Source of the DNA: Mauremys mutica
Taxonomy: Eukaryota; Chordata; Testudines; Geoemydidae
Assembly: GCF_020497125.1 (NCBI RefSeq)
Contig: NC_059072.1
Span: forward strand, 272,100,045 to 272,164,044
DNA length: 64,000 nt
Reading direction: 5' to 3'
Shown: one piece after another, positions 43,235 through 55,905 of the stretch
How the letters are laid out: each line of letters begins with the position of its first letter
Numbering within the stretch: the first letter of the stretch is position 1
The notes under the pieces: model-generated
What the model was told of the DNA's origin: nothing
Databases searched by the model: none
What the model saw: only the letters and a program-made list of their open reading frames with translations
Made by a program: the position numbers and the translations under genes

Positions 43235-46110
43235 GCAAGGATCAGGAAATTGTTTCTGATGCAGCAGAACAGATTAGTCATTGGACAGCCTTAAAGGGAG
43301 AAGGGATGACATGGTCAGAATGATGGGGGAGGATAATCTTAGTGGCAGCTATTTGAATGGGCCTGAGAGGTGACTGTCTAGAAGGCCAGAGAATATTAAT
43401 CAAAACAGGAGATAATGAGGGCCTGGTCAAGAATTTTAGTGGTGTGAACAAAGAGTAGTGGCTATATCTTACAGATAGTATGAAGCAGAATAAATTGGAC
43501 ACTGCCAGGATTTGTAGGAAGTAATGCACACTTTATTTTAATTAATTGTCTCATTACTTTTTTCAGACATTTTCTGTTTCATAATGAGCCACCACATCTG
43601 TAATGTAATACTGACAAAAAGCAGTTGCTCAAATGAAAAGTTAATTTAAGTTCATTGAGATTTTAATTCTTTAAAGACTCCTATAATTATCTTAATAAGA
43701 ATATAAGAGGAAAATAGTCTATTTCAATAGCTTGGCTACATTTGAATTGAGATGAAATCAACAGCTGCAAGTTTAGCATGAAATATTATATGGTTCAGAA
43801 TGTTAATATAGTTATAATTGCTGTCACTAAACAAAAGACTAATTTCACATAATACTAATAACTAATACATTATGAAGGACCACCTATTACAAAAGATGCC
43901 AAAGCTTTGTGTGATAATACACACTTGAATATTGTGCATGTGTATGCAAAATATTTAAAAAAGGTGAATGATACTACTGAAAGAGTTGTGCAAAAATTTA
44001 AACATTAGCAGAAATGTTTGGCTTTGTTTTCTGCAGCCTGGCAATTCTGAATGTTTCACACATTTTTGAATGTTCCTGCTTTAAATGTGCTGAAGGTACA
44101 AATTTTTGATCAGAAGTATCATGGCCAGCAACTTTGTCATTTGACATACTGCTTGTTATTAACCAGAACTGAAGGCAATGTTTTGTGCACCATGCCTTGT
44201 GAATGCAGTCTCATAATCTCCTCATAAATTCCTTCACCACTCCTAAGTAATTTAGTAACTCGGCAACCCTTCCATGCCAGTCATTCTCCTATGAAATCAG
44301 CTGCACTGGAAACAGACTGCACTTGCTGACTTTAGAGTGCTCAACTGTGCAATATGACTTTTCTCTTAATTTTTGTATTTCACTGGAATTTTGACCTAGT
44401 AGAGTAGAACATGGAAACCAGAGTAAGGTTTTCTAATTTATGTTCTCTCCTGCCCTCAGAGCTTGATACTAGCTTTCCAGTGGTCCAAATGCTGACCTCA
44501 GCTGCACATGTATGGCTTCTATTTACAACCATGAAAACTGTGCATGGTATCTACAGGTTGCTTCTAGTACATTGATTTTTCTTCACATTTTACAGCAAGA
44601 TAAAAGGCGAAAACAATAAATATTAACATGAGTTGCTAAATGGGCTGAGATGTTATTGGCAGGGTGGATGGTAGAACTATTTGCAGTAATTTTCCACTTT
44701 AGCAATTATTTTCAATAGAGTGCTCACTGAATATTGGCACAAATCTGTGCGGTTTTTCTGTGTAGGAAATGGAAGCCATGGAAACCTGTTTTTTTTTTAA
44801 GGCAACTGTGAGAAAAGATATCATAGTACAGGATAGCATTGTCGTGATGCTGTGCTGTTGGAAAGTGATCAATAATGATGTCAATTCAGTAAGAATTAAA
44901 TGCACAAATCAGATATAGTCGATATATTTTAAATACAAAGACATTAAGCATTATGGAGGAGTTGGTCATGAGTCCATATTAAGGCTCATTCTAGAATTCT
45001 ATTCTAAACCCTATTTTCTATTCCTTGTGTCTTTTTTTATTTTTGAGTAACTGAGTTGTTTGCAAATTTGTACATTTTAATTAGGACAACTGAATAATTT
45101 ATTTTCCTGAGACTTTGGAAAGAATAAGATTAAAGGTATTTATTTGCCAGTTAGTCAAATACTGCTTGTGTTTAATTTTCACTCAGGCCCCCCCGATTTT
45201 TCAGCCCAGGAGTTTTCAGCAGAGGTAGGTTGTCAGACCTCCCAATGTCATGTATAGAATATCCCCAAAGAGTACTAGTTTGGAGTCTTCAGCCTTATGA
45301 GCTGCAGCCATACAGAGTAAATTGGGATCTGGCTATTCAAGCCAGTTTCATTTTCTTGGGAAACAGCCTTCCTATTTGCTATTACCCTCATTGATTCTGG
45401 AGGACTATAGTGCCCTCAGCCTGGTAGGCGAACAAAGCTGGGGACTGGTGAGAAGAGCTTATGGGTCATTGAAACAAAAGTGATAGGGACTGGAGAGTGG
45501 AATCTAAGGGAGACAGAAGATGGGGTTCAGGCTGGTCTCTATTGTCACTCCACAGTTTCATTCTGCTTTGGAGAGCAATGTTTTTCCCTGGCTTCAAGAA
45601 CTGGTGTGAGGCTTGAGGCAGTGGTGAGCTCCAGAGTGGCACAGATCTCTCTACCTTGTTCCCCAATGAGGTAAAATAACAATTTTATTGTCCTGCTGTT
45701 GCAGTTCTCTTGCATGGCTATCTCTGTGTACAGCATGAATGCCTCCTTCAACCAGGTCATCTCTGGGCTAGGTTTGTGTCTGAAATTCAGGGCTCTGGGG
45801 GCTTCCAGCTGAGCTCGATGGCTCATGATACCAGCTGCTGCACTTCTGAGAATTCACCTCTCAGGTGCTGCCACTATATTTCATTAGCAAAGAGGGAGGC
45901 TGAAGAATGCAGGTTAAGTTGAAGAAGTGGAACTTCATTAAACTCTGTGCACTACTTGGTCCATGTGATGGCGTTGCTCCCAGCCCAACTACTATTTTCC
46001 ACTGTTCCTCTGGTGTCTGGTCAATAATAGTATCCCCGGAGAACATGGGCCCTCTGACTCCAGTTCCACTGATCATGATACAAGGGCTTGCACAAAACAG
46101 TCAGTAATAG
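43235..46110. other. Non-coding stretch, no gene seen
   Basis: Open frames up to 93 codons lack motifs. No named repeat recognised. Confidence 0.4.
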
Positions 46111-46117
46111 AGTCTCT

Positions 46118-46340
46118 GCAAAGGGAGTTATTCTGGAATAGCTATAGTGGAATAACTGATTTCACTATAGCTATGCTATGCCTGTCAATTTCCCCATGTA
46201 CACAAGCACTTAAATACTCCCCAAACACTTTAAAATGAGCTGTCATTTCCATGGCTTTTCACGTGAATTCTTCAAATGCTTCACAAACATTAACTAATTC
46301 AGTTTCACAACACCCCTCTGAGGTACATAAGGGATATATA
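46118..46340. repeat. Short palindrome and MIR-like fragment
   Basis: At 46125-46175 gaatagctatagtg and cactatagctatgc are inverted. At 46240-46335 gcttcacaaacattaacta, then cacaacacccctctgaggta follows a reverse-oriented MIR. Both are diverged. Confidence 0.35.
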
Positions 46341-46734
46341 GGAATCGTTTCATTGACTACTGAAATACAGTCTTCACTGATGCAAAATCTGCAGCTGTTT
46401 AATTGTTCACAGCAACATTATCTAACAATTTAGGTCAGGAAGGAAAGAAGAGCAATATTTAATACAAATTGCCGGGGGAATTTAGATAGGTAGAATGTAA
46501 TTGCCTGAGTTGGGATTTACTTAGCACATTTCCACCCTTATGAAAAGCATTATGCGATCTTCAAAAAAATCACACTTTGTCAGGAATTTGTTTTGTATAG
46601 CTCATCTGAAAAAGGGCATTTCCTGTAGCTCTGTGCCACTCAGCATTATGCTAGTGCACTGCTTAGGACAGATTCCCAGAGAAGAGTATGCCCTATGATA
46701 TCACCAACAAGAGCTGTGTTTGTCACCATTTGTC

Positions 46735-47745
46735 ACTGTTGACAAATGCAAGGTAATGAACATTGTAGGGAATACCCAGGCATCTTACTGGATTCTAATT
46801 TAACTGTATCAACTCAGGCAGGAGAGAACCCTGGGCAACATTGTGGACAGCAACATGAAGACCTCTGTTAAACATGCAGTAGTGGTCAATAAAGATAACA
46901 AAACATTAGATACAAAAGGAATGGGGTGCAGAATAGTATATGGAATATTATAATAGTATTGTATCAATCAAAGGTATACCCTCACCTGGAATACAGTATG
47001 TTCAGTTATGGTCACTGCAGTGGCTAAAATAGATTGAAAAAGGAGTGGGAGCTCTCACTGCACCAACCAAGGTCCTCTCTTAGTAGAGGAAGGGGAAGTG
47101 TACTCCTACCTGTTCTTCTTTACTGGAACTCATCTCACAAAGATAATAGAAGAACTATAAAAAGGTGATTAGAATGACTTGGGGCATGGTAAAAAATCTC
47201 ATATGAAAAAAGACTGAAAAAACTTGGATTGCTTAACTTAGAGAGGCAATGACTAAGAGTGGACAGAATATCGAAGGTCTATCTGTTATTTCTATTCACC
47301 CTTTCTCGTCATACAAGAACAAGGGGAAATACAAAGGAACAGAAAGGTGGCAAATTCAAATCTGATACGAGGAAATACTTTTTGTTGTTGAACCCATTGG
47401 CACAAGATATCACTGAGGCCAAGGGCTTAGCAGAATTTAAAAAAAGGATTGGACATTTATATAGATAACAAGAATATCCACAGTTATAATGACGTAATAT
47501 TTATTTTAAAAAATCAGTGTTTTGGAAGAGTTATAAACCTTCATGCTTCTAGGTATAAAGCAATTTCTAATTAATGTGGATTAAAAAGACTTTCCTTGGG
47601 GACAAATTATCCCATAACTGACTACTATGAAGTTCCTATAGCTTTCTCTCAAACATCTGCTACTGGTCATTTTCAGACACAGGATATTGGGCTAGATGGA
47701 GATGCTGGTCTGATCCAGTTAGAGACTACATTTCTGAGCCTAATT
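46735..47745 (+). mobile_element. CR1 LINE 3' part
   Basis: Ordered CR1 3'-end words: tgacaaatgcaaggtaatga, cattgtggacagcaacatga, cacctggaatacagtatg, tatgaaaaaagactga, gaggccaagggcttagcaga and gatattgggctagatgga at the end. This is the end of ORF2 and the 3' untranslated part. Reading frames are broken. About 110 bases at 47046-47155 do not fit and may be an insertion. Confidence 0.7.
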
Positions 47746-49865
47746 GTTGCTTGGACCCGTTCAGACCCTGCTTAACTACAAGGGTCACAGTATAAAATAG
47801 CACGGTTGCAAAAGATAATCAGGTAAATTTCCCTAAAAGGCAACAAATGACATTTTGTGTTGGAACGATCTATGTTTTTACATGATTTATCTCATTGATT
47901 TTACTGCAAATTAGTAAGCATGTCAACCGTTTAGAAATCTATTTGGAAGTCTTCAAATTATTCATAATTTACTGGGAGATAATTTAAATTGAAATTGTCT
48001 TAAATTGTCAGATTAGGTTAAAACATTTTGTGCTAACGTGTTTGAAGTTTTTGTAATCCTCATCTTTCTTTCTTTCTTTAAGCTAATTATTTTTTTTAAA
48101 AAAATCCTCCAAGCAGTAAGTAAAAGACTATAAATTATTGTACAGGATAAGAAGATTTAAATCCTTTTCATAATTCTGCAGTGAATGAACAATTGGCTTA
48201 CTACCCTACCTCTCTGTTACATAGTAGTGAGGACACACTTGCCTCTTTGTGCTTTAAAATGAAAGCATGTTGAGAGCACTATTAGTTTTAGAGATTCTAC
48301 TGATAAAAACCCAACAAACAGCCCTTCAGCGTTTAGAAAGCCCTTTCAGTCTGTGGACCTCGATTCTGATCTCACTTATAATTCCACTGAAGTTATACCG
48401 GTGTAAAGCAATGAATAGCCAGGCCCTAAAAGTCAACAATAACAAAAAACGAAGCCACCTACAATGTACTAATTACAAGGGAAGCAAATGATGTTACTTC
48501 TGGCAATAAAAATGTGCAGTGCTATCCTCTTAACTTTTACAAATAAAACTCTTTTCATGGTGGGTATATCATATCAGAGTGGCCTACAACATCTGGAATG
48601 AGATCCTGAAATATTCTCCTATGTGTTAGTTTATATGTTTCCTTGCATATGTCCATCTAACTTGTTGATCATTTTGAGGATTACTTTTAATTGAGCAAGA
48701 CCTTAGAAAGCTCTGATGCTGTGTTGGCTGAATACAAACCTTGCTTGCTTAAAAATGATAAGAAAAACATTTCTAATAGAGGGTCTTGAAATAATCTTAA
48801 AAGTAAATTTTCCTTCAAGGTCAGAAAATTCTCCTACTTTTCCACTGATACAAACCTATTTAATAATAAATAATCAATATTCTGCATCAGCATTATGTCT
48901 TCTGTACAAAAGTAGTCAAGGAGTGTGGAGAAGAAGGAAAGCTTACGGATAACCTTTGAGGTGATTAAAACAGGAAAAAGTCATCGTGCAGTGGGGTCTG
49001 AAAAACTGAGACATTCCTGGAAATGTACCCAGTGAAGGTTTGGTGGGAAGACAAAAAATGAGATGAACTCTGTACTGATTAACATGGCTCATGACATCAG
49101 AGGCATCTCAATTCTAAAGCAGCTTGACACAAATCCTGATCTTCACATTGCTGAATGTCATACTGAAGAGAGGATATTTTGAGGGAATGAAAAAAATGAA
49201 CCTAAGCTTAGAAATTAGTTGGAACTTTGTATTTACAAGTCACTTTCAACCAGAGAGAAATCATTAATAAGAAAACTTCAGCAATTTTATAAAAAAATTA
49301 ATGAATCTGTAGGTGTATATAGATATGTATATATATCCCAAGAGCAAGCATGTTACTGAGACAGCAAAAATAAATGAAAGTTTGCAGGAGAAGTCAGATT
49401 AAATACATGAAAAAAATATTCATCTGAAAATGGGAGCCATCATGTATACAATAGGAGGATAATCCAATAGGCCTTAGAAAAAGTGTGAAAAAAGGTGACT
49501 AGCCTCCTGAGAGAAAAATTCCAAAGGCAAAACAGCACTAGAGTGAATTCTAATCATTTACTCATTAAGTCAGCAGAGAAATTTTATTATGCAATACTGA
49601 GTTTAGTCAAAATTGGACAAGCAGGAGATAAGCACTAACACCTCATATGTAGTTAGCCACGGTTTTCTTGGGAGAATGACAAAACTAGGCACTATCAGAA
49701 AATAGCACTTTTTTTTTTGCAGGAGAATGGTGCCAGCATGAACTACTCCTTCCCTCAAATTTGTTTTATAAGTCAGAAGGAAAAAGGATGGGGAATCTAT
49801 GCTAGAGGCCTCCATGACAATTAAGGAGTTGGAGGAAACAAGAACGTCTCCTTCATTAATCCAAA
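47746..49865. other. Non-coding stretch, no gene seen
   Basis: Contains a palindromic-repeat fragment at 48355-48430 (gattctgatctcact and gttataccggtgtaaagc) and a short TA-rich run near 49317-49335. No coding signal. Confidence 0.4.
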
Positions 49866-49929
49866 GTAAGGTGCTGGATGATGGGAGCAGGGTTGATTGA
49901 TAGATATTGCAGGTTGGACTAACAGTAAG

Positions 49930-50062
49930 AGGAGTTTGTTTTGGAGTTGGAGGCTCTTTTTATATTTATTTTTGACATGTTTGATTATTTCATTACGATT
50001 TTGAAATTTTGTAAGCGCCTAGAGAGCTGTCCAGTATACAAAACCAACTAAATAAATAGACT
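49930..50062 (+). repeat. LINE-like 3' tail
   Basis: ttgtaagcgcctagagagc followed by caactaaataaataga resembles the 3' terminus of an L2-type LINE (conserved TGTAA..CGCC..GAG word, then an ATAAAT repeat). Only the tail is visible. Confidence 0.4.
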
Positions 50063-50900
50063 GTGAAAAACCTGGAGAAAGCACAGATGACTGGAAGGGT
50101 CTGCACCAGTGCATTACATCTACTCATCTCTGCCTGGAGAACCAGGTATTGCTCAGACCAGAGTAGGTGAAGTCACACAGGCCTTATCTTACTATGGACT
50201 GAATATGGCTGCGCTGGTTGTGACAAAATAGAGTCCTGAGACGTGTAAGGAGTTCAAAAAGACTACACTGGGATGTGCCAGACAGGCATGGGCTTTGGGG
50301 ACAATAAGCGTTCAGTGAGGGAATCCCTGGAGAGTGGTTAATGCAAATTCCACCACTCCAGTTCTGCAAAACCCCAGCCTTTTGAAGCTATATCCTGAGG
50401 TGAGGGCCATTGACTGGTGATTACCTGTTCCCAGAGACTGGAGATCAAAGGCCCAAGCTGTATAAAGAAAAGAACTACAAGAATGATCTGAAATCTGGAA
50501 AACCTGCCTTACAATGAGAGACATAAGAAGCTCAATCTATTTAGTTTATCCAATAGAAAGTTAAGGGGTGTGACCTGATATCAGGAGTGGTGGAAGTTCC
50601 CTAAAAGTGTGTGTGGGGGGCACCACCACCCCTTCCTCCTGAGGCCCCAACCTCTTACCCCACCACTCACCCTTAAGGCTGGTAAAACATGGGAGGTCCA
50701 TTGCCCCCTGACTCCCCCATTCTGGCACCGCTGCCTGATATTCCCCATACATAAAAGGGGAGATTTCTGATAGTATAAGACTCTTTAATTAAGCATATTA
50801 TTTGGAGTCATGACTTGGATGCAGATTTGCCAGCTGGTTGAAGAAATGCAGCTTCTTCTGGGCTGGAGACACAAAAGAACATAAATATTTAGTTGGCACT
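50063..50900. other. Non-coding stretch, no gene seen
   Basis: Includes a C-rich segment at 50610-50740. No frame with recognisable motifs. Confidence 0.35.
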
Positions 50901-50903
50901 TTA

Positions 50904-51118
50904 GGTGCTTATGTCCCACCCCTGAGCAATGCAGTTAAACTGACCTAACCCCCAGTATAGATTCTTCCATTGATCTAGCTACTGCCTCTCAGGGAGAGGG
51001 ATTATCTATGCCAGTGGGGGAACCCCTAGCCTTGGTGTAGGTAGTGTCTATACTGACGTGCTACAGCGGCACAGCTGCAGCTATGTCGCTACAGCATTTC
51101 AAGTGTAGACAAGCCCTA
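50904..51118. repeat. GTCTACACT-group palindromic repeat, one arm
   Basis: Holds gcagttaaactgacctaacc, tctagctactgcctctcagg, gtaggtagtgtctatactg and an inner palindrome gcggcacagctgcagctatg, ending aagtgtagacaagccctaag. I recall this order from a common turtle MITE. Confidence 0.55.
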
Positions 51119-51834
51119 AGGTGCCTATCTCCGAGAGAGGGGTAAGCCTTCATACACACCCCTTACCCTGATACCTTCTATTGGTTACCTTGATGAGAAG
51201 CCTCCTTGGATACTGGCTTTTATGAATCCCATTCTCAGGTGTCTGTTTCTCCCCATTCATCGTAGAGGGAACCTAGGGCCAAACCCAGGCTTTGTATATC
51301 CCAGTGATTTTCTAGGCACCTAAAAGTATGGTGCGGTGATGCCTAGGTTTTTTTTGAATCTAGCTCCTTGTTCCTCCATTGAGCAGAGTGGTGTTCTAGA
51401 GACAGTTTAGTTAGCTGGAGGTAGTTGATGAAATGGTTCTATAAATTTGCCAAAATACTTTCTGTTTTTATATCAGCAAAGTGAGGCAGAGTTTTCAAAA
51501 GCGGGTTGTTTAAATTTAGGCTCCTAAATCCATATTTTGGCTCCTAAATTAGTGGTCTGATTTTTCAAAATTGCTGAATACCCAGAATCTGCCAGACATT
51601 GCATTTCTGAAAATAAGGCCACTTCTTAGCCCTATTAAAGCTACAGTATACCTATTGAAAATAAATAATAATAATAAATATATACAATTACATAGCAAGT
51701 TTTATTAGAGAAACTCAAACTGCTGTATTAACAGTCATTAATTAATTAAGCCTCGAAACTGCCTTGTGGTGTAGGTGAATAGAAATATGACAGCACGCAT
51801 TTGGTGAAAAGGATTTGACATATAGATACTAGGT

Positions 51835-52115
51835 GTGTGATTCCCTGCTCACATGTACATAATCACACTAGCTCTCATCTGAGCTACCATGCTAAAAATA
51901 GTAGTGTAACCACAGCTTGGGTAGCAGCAGCAGCAGCGACCCAAGTACAGACCTGTCTGAACCATGTGGGTGCATACTCGGGGAGGCTAGCGTGTGCTGC
52001 TGCTGCCTGTGGTACCATAGCTACACTACTATTTTTAGCATGCCAGCTCACATGAGAGCTAGCACGAGTATGTGTATGTGAACTGGAAATCACACCCCAC
52101 CTCATAGTGTAGATG
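51835..52115. repeat. GTCTACACT-group palindromic repeat (about 280 bp)
   Basis: The left part gtgtgattccc, then catgctaaaaatagtagtg and cagcagcagcagcg is mirrored by ctgctgctgcctg, cactactatttttagcatg and ggaaatcacacc on the right. Inner arms 51891-51909 and 52023-52041 are inverted copies over 19 bases. No clear target duplication. Confidence 0.7.
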
Positions 52116-53730
52116 TAACCATATTGACTTTCTGCTGGCAGTAGGGGGGATTACACTGAATTTAATGGAGGGTTTGCCATTGTCTCAAAGTGAGTGAATA
52201 GGAATTCAGTGGAATCATATTCTATTATAATTGGTAGTACACATGAAAAGCACATATTATAAACCTTCTGTCTTAGAATAACAGTACTTTTGCCCTATAT
52301 ACTCGATATGCTACTGAATCACAAACTAAATGTGTCAGCTATTGTCAGTATTTCTGTTGTGTCCTTTTTACAGTAACATGTTTTTTTTTACCAACAAAGA
52401 GCACTTTGTGAAGGGTTGACACCCTCAACAGCCTTTTCAGAAGTTTAGTTTGATATGACAACTTTCCTGACATTTTGCCTTCCTTGAGTATGCATATAGG
52501 AAACAACCATTTATTTAACCCTGTCTTAAGGTTTGTATGCCCTATCATCTAAACCTCTGAAAGACATGGTGGAAAATACAGATTTCTCCTTTAATATTAG
52601 TAGACACCCAAGTTTGCAGTCCTTGCACACCCAAAGCTCCCAGTTATTTCAGTGGGAACTCAGGATGTATAAGGACTGCCAGTGCCCCAATTTTTCACTA
52701 ATCTTTCTGACACTGGCCTGCACGGAGTTCACTGCACAATGGGCCTGGATATGTATCTGGTGTGAATTTGACTCAGAAAACATGCTGGTGTGTGGTACTC
52801 AATTTGTACCCGAGTTAAATAAAAGTCGCTTCTTAGTTTTATATTTAGTCTTTGTTTTCGACTATTATTTTGTATTTTAATGTGGATTGTAATTATTCTA
52901 CTTACATACAGATGCAGGGAAATGTCTCTGGGGACAGAAACATTTGTTAATATTTTAATGGTTCAACATTTTTAAAAGCACCTGTGTCTCTTGTTTTCTA
53001 AACTGGAACCTCAGTCCTGTAAAATCTTTAGAATGTGCTTAACTTGATGCACTGTGAATAGTCACATTGATTATAGTGACCACTCACAAGATGCCATTCA
53101 CATTCACTTCAGTGGGCATAGGATTTTATCTACAATGCATCAAGTTAAGCATTTGAATAAATCTTTTCAGGATTGGGCCTTAATTGTCAAATTCAATTAA
53201 GGCTAACATGTTAAAGTAATCAGAATAAAAGTCTGTTAATTCTCTTTCCCTTGCTCTCTGTTTAGAAAAGGTTCTAGATACATGTCTATGACAAAATTTA
53301 TTACAAATCAATGTTTTCTTGTAAGACATTTTTATGTGTGAGTTTTTGGTTATATTTTTGCATTTTGTAAAACTGTTCTGAAGAAGAAAAATTCATATTG
53401 GTGCTTTGCTCCTTTAATTTACCACTCACACCCAAAAGACCATTTTGTTATCCAAGGATCCCATTCTCCTGCTGCAGGGTTTGAGGAACTTCTGTTTACT
53501 TCAGGAATTACTTGTACCTTACAAGGTAGAAGATTATGATCCCATATTCAGAGGAAACAGAAAAACACCCCACATAGTAAATAGCTGTTTTTCAAAGAGA
53601 TTACACCTTGTGTCCCTCTATAATGGTCCATGGCCCTGACTCCAGAAAGCACTTAAACACATGTCTGGAAAGGTGTAATTTCCTGAATCAGGGAGTATAA
53701 GATTCTCTATTTCTCTCTCTAACAGGGTGA
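52116..53730. other. Non-coding stretch with one palindromic repeat
   Basis: At 53013-53181 a foldback repeat reads atgtgcttaacttgatgca on the left and tgcatcaagttaagcattt on the right, around a cattga/ttcactt centre. The 115-codon frame at 52533-52880 has no motif. Confidence 0.45.
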
Positions 53731-55582
53731 CCTGATTTATTAAGGGCCAGAGGACTTGGGTCAGTCAGCCCTGTTCATTTAGCTCCGCCCCTCTATCCCT
53801 GTGCAGGGTTCGATTTAAGAGGAAGGAAACCTAGCAGTGGGTGCAAGTAGAATATACAGGTTGTCCTGTGGTGGGCAGGATCCCACCTGGCAGCTCCAAT
53901 ATACCAGCTCCAATATACCAGCACTACCAGGGAACATGCAATGGCTGGTGACCAGGGCTAGCACAGAAGCACAGATCTTCTGTGCAGAAGGTTTTAGCTT
54001 GCCACCAGTCTATGGGAATTTGCAAATTTTAGAGTAGGCTCGATGGCCTATTTCATGATAGGGCAACCACTACCATCTGAATCCAAGGATCAGAGCAATA
54101 CTTTCCTTATATCCTCCAGGCAAAGGGCTGATCTGGGCCCTCATGACCACACTTACCTGTCTTTGTTTGTCAGAGAGGCTTTGTAATTGGGGACAAAAAA
54201 TTAGGAAGGTTTTTATTTTTTAACTAAAGAATGTTGTGAAAACAATTGTAAAATAAAATAATAATTTAAAAAATCCATTTATTTACAGCTTGTTTCTTTA
54301 TGACCGTGACATTTCCCCTTTCTTGTTTGTATCTAATAAATTGCCAGGATGACTACTTTTGCTACAGATATGAGGGCTAACTACATGCTGCATGTGAAAT
54401 CAGATTATAAATCTTTTTCAAGAGCTGCAAAATAAATGACAACCTAGGGTTTACAACAGCTGCTGTGGTTGAATAAACCATGAATTTTATATTACAAGGC
54501 AAGTATCTCTGCTGAGGCTCTAGGCACATCTCAAAGATGTAGGATATTAAAATATAATTTGGTTTTTATTAACCATGGCATTCTACTGAATAAATTAAAA
54601 GTAACTTTTGATGGTTACCGTAGTGTTTTGCTGTGCTTTAAGATGTGTCCCATGTTTCTGCTAGATTGACAGGCTCAAATATGACATGGTTTCCATGCAT
54701 TTCAGAGGGTTGGAAAGCTTCTTGTTTGCTGTATGAAAAAAAATGATTAAATGATTCTGAATAGGAGGATGTTATGCCTGCTTGTTTTCTGAGACTGCAG
54801 ATACCCCTTTCCTGGTTCACCTTTTCACACAACAGATAATCCACAGAATGATGGGGAGGTTTGCATAAGGAGGCCGAAAAGAGGACTTGCTCAGTGAATG
54901 AGAAAACATTTGGTTTTCTGATGATGCGACTTCTATACTTACATCAGTGAGAGAATGATACTGATCATCCCAGGGAAAGCATGTTTGTATTTTTATTTGT
55001 GCATGCTAACTGCACTTCACGTCCAAAAATATTCATAGCTGATGGATAAGGAAGATGAGGAAATGATTTGAGAAGGAGAATAAAGAGTGAAGAAGAGATC
55101 CCAGGGGAAATAGATGCCTGTATTGTGTAGCTCATGAAAATGTTTCCTGAGTAGTAATCCAATGGGCAAATATCCGAAGGGATTTTACCAAGTCAGTAAT
55201 GTTTGACATATTTACTTATTTAGATGTATAAAACTCTTTAGATGTGAATATCCATCCCATAAATTAAAATACACAGTAAAAAGTACAATGTACAAAACTA
55301 CTCATACACAAATAAAATGTCCATCAAACCCATTAGACCCTTACCCAAAGGTATTTGCATAAGTTCTGCCAACTCTTTTGACTGATTCTCCTAGGCCTTC
55401 AACACAATCTAAATCCTTCTGGATTAAGTTGCAGCCACTTCAAGCCCAAATGCATTACAGACACTGCATTTTTTGTTCCACTATTCTGGTCAGGTTTGAT
55501 GTGATGGAGAAAGAGCTGGTTATCACTGTACTGAATGCAGCTCAGCCCATGTCTCATCTGGAATACTTGGAATGTCTCTCAG
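53731..55582. other. Non-coding stretch, no gene seen
   Basis: Contains a 14-bp unit repeated twice (cagctccaatatac, near 53890-53920). No coding motif. Confidence 0.35.
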
Positions 55583-55905
55583 GCCATGCCTACACTACAA
55601 ACTTAAGTCAACTTCATGTAAGTCGACATCAAGCCTCCGATTTAAGCAAGTTGATCTTGCGAGTCCACACTATGCTCATTGTGGCGGCGGAGTGCATTCT
55701 CACTAGCAGGGCTTACATCGACACACTGCACTCTAGAAACCCTCTGCAAAGGATTGCAGCGTACCTCCACGAAAGCTTCCTCGAGATCTCCATGGAGGAT
55801 CCCAGGGTCATCCCCATGCACAGAAACAGTCTTTTTCAGAGAGCACTCTCTGCATAGCTGGAGTGGCTACGAGTACCCACTACACCTACTTTTTTGTTCA
55901 GATTA
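55583..55905 (+). repeat. GTCTACACT-group repeat with possible coding remnant
   Basis: Starts ccatgcctacactacaaact, then taagtcaacttcatg and taagtcgacatc. From 55755 the plus frame reads HESFLEISMEDPRVIPMHRN and ends RALSA then TAG (55855-55857), inside a 159-codon open frame from 55378. The LEIS-x-ED...HRN pattern recalls the C-terminus of SANT-like proteins carried by some repeats, from memory and not secure. Confidence 0.35.
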
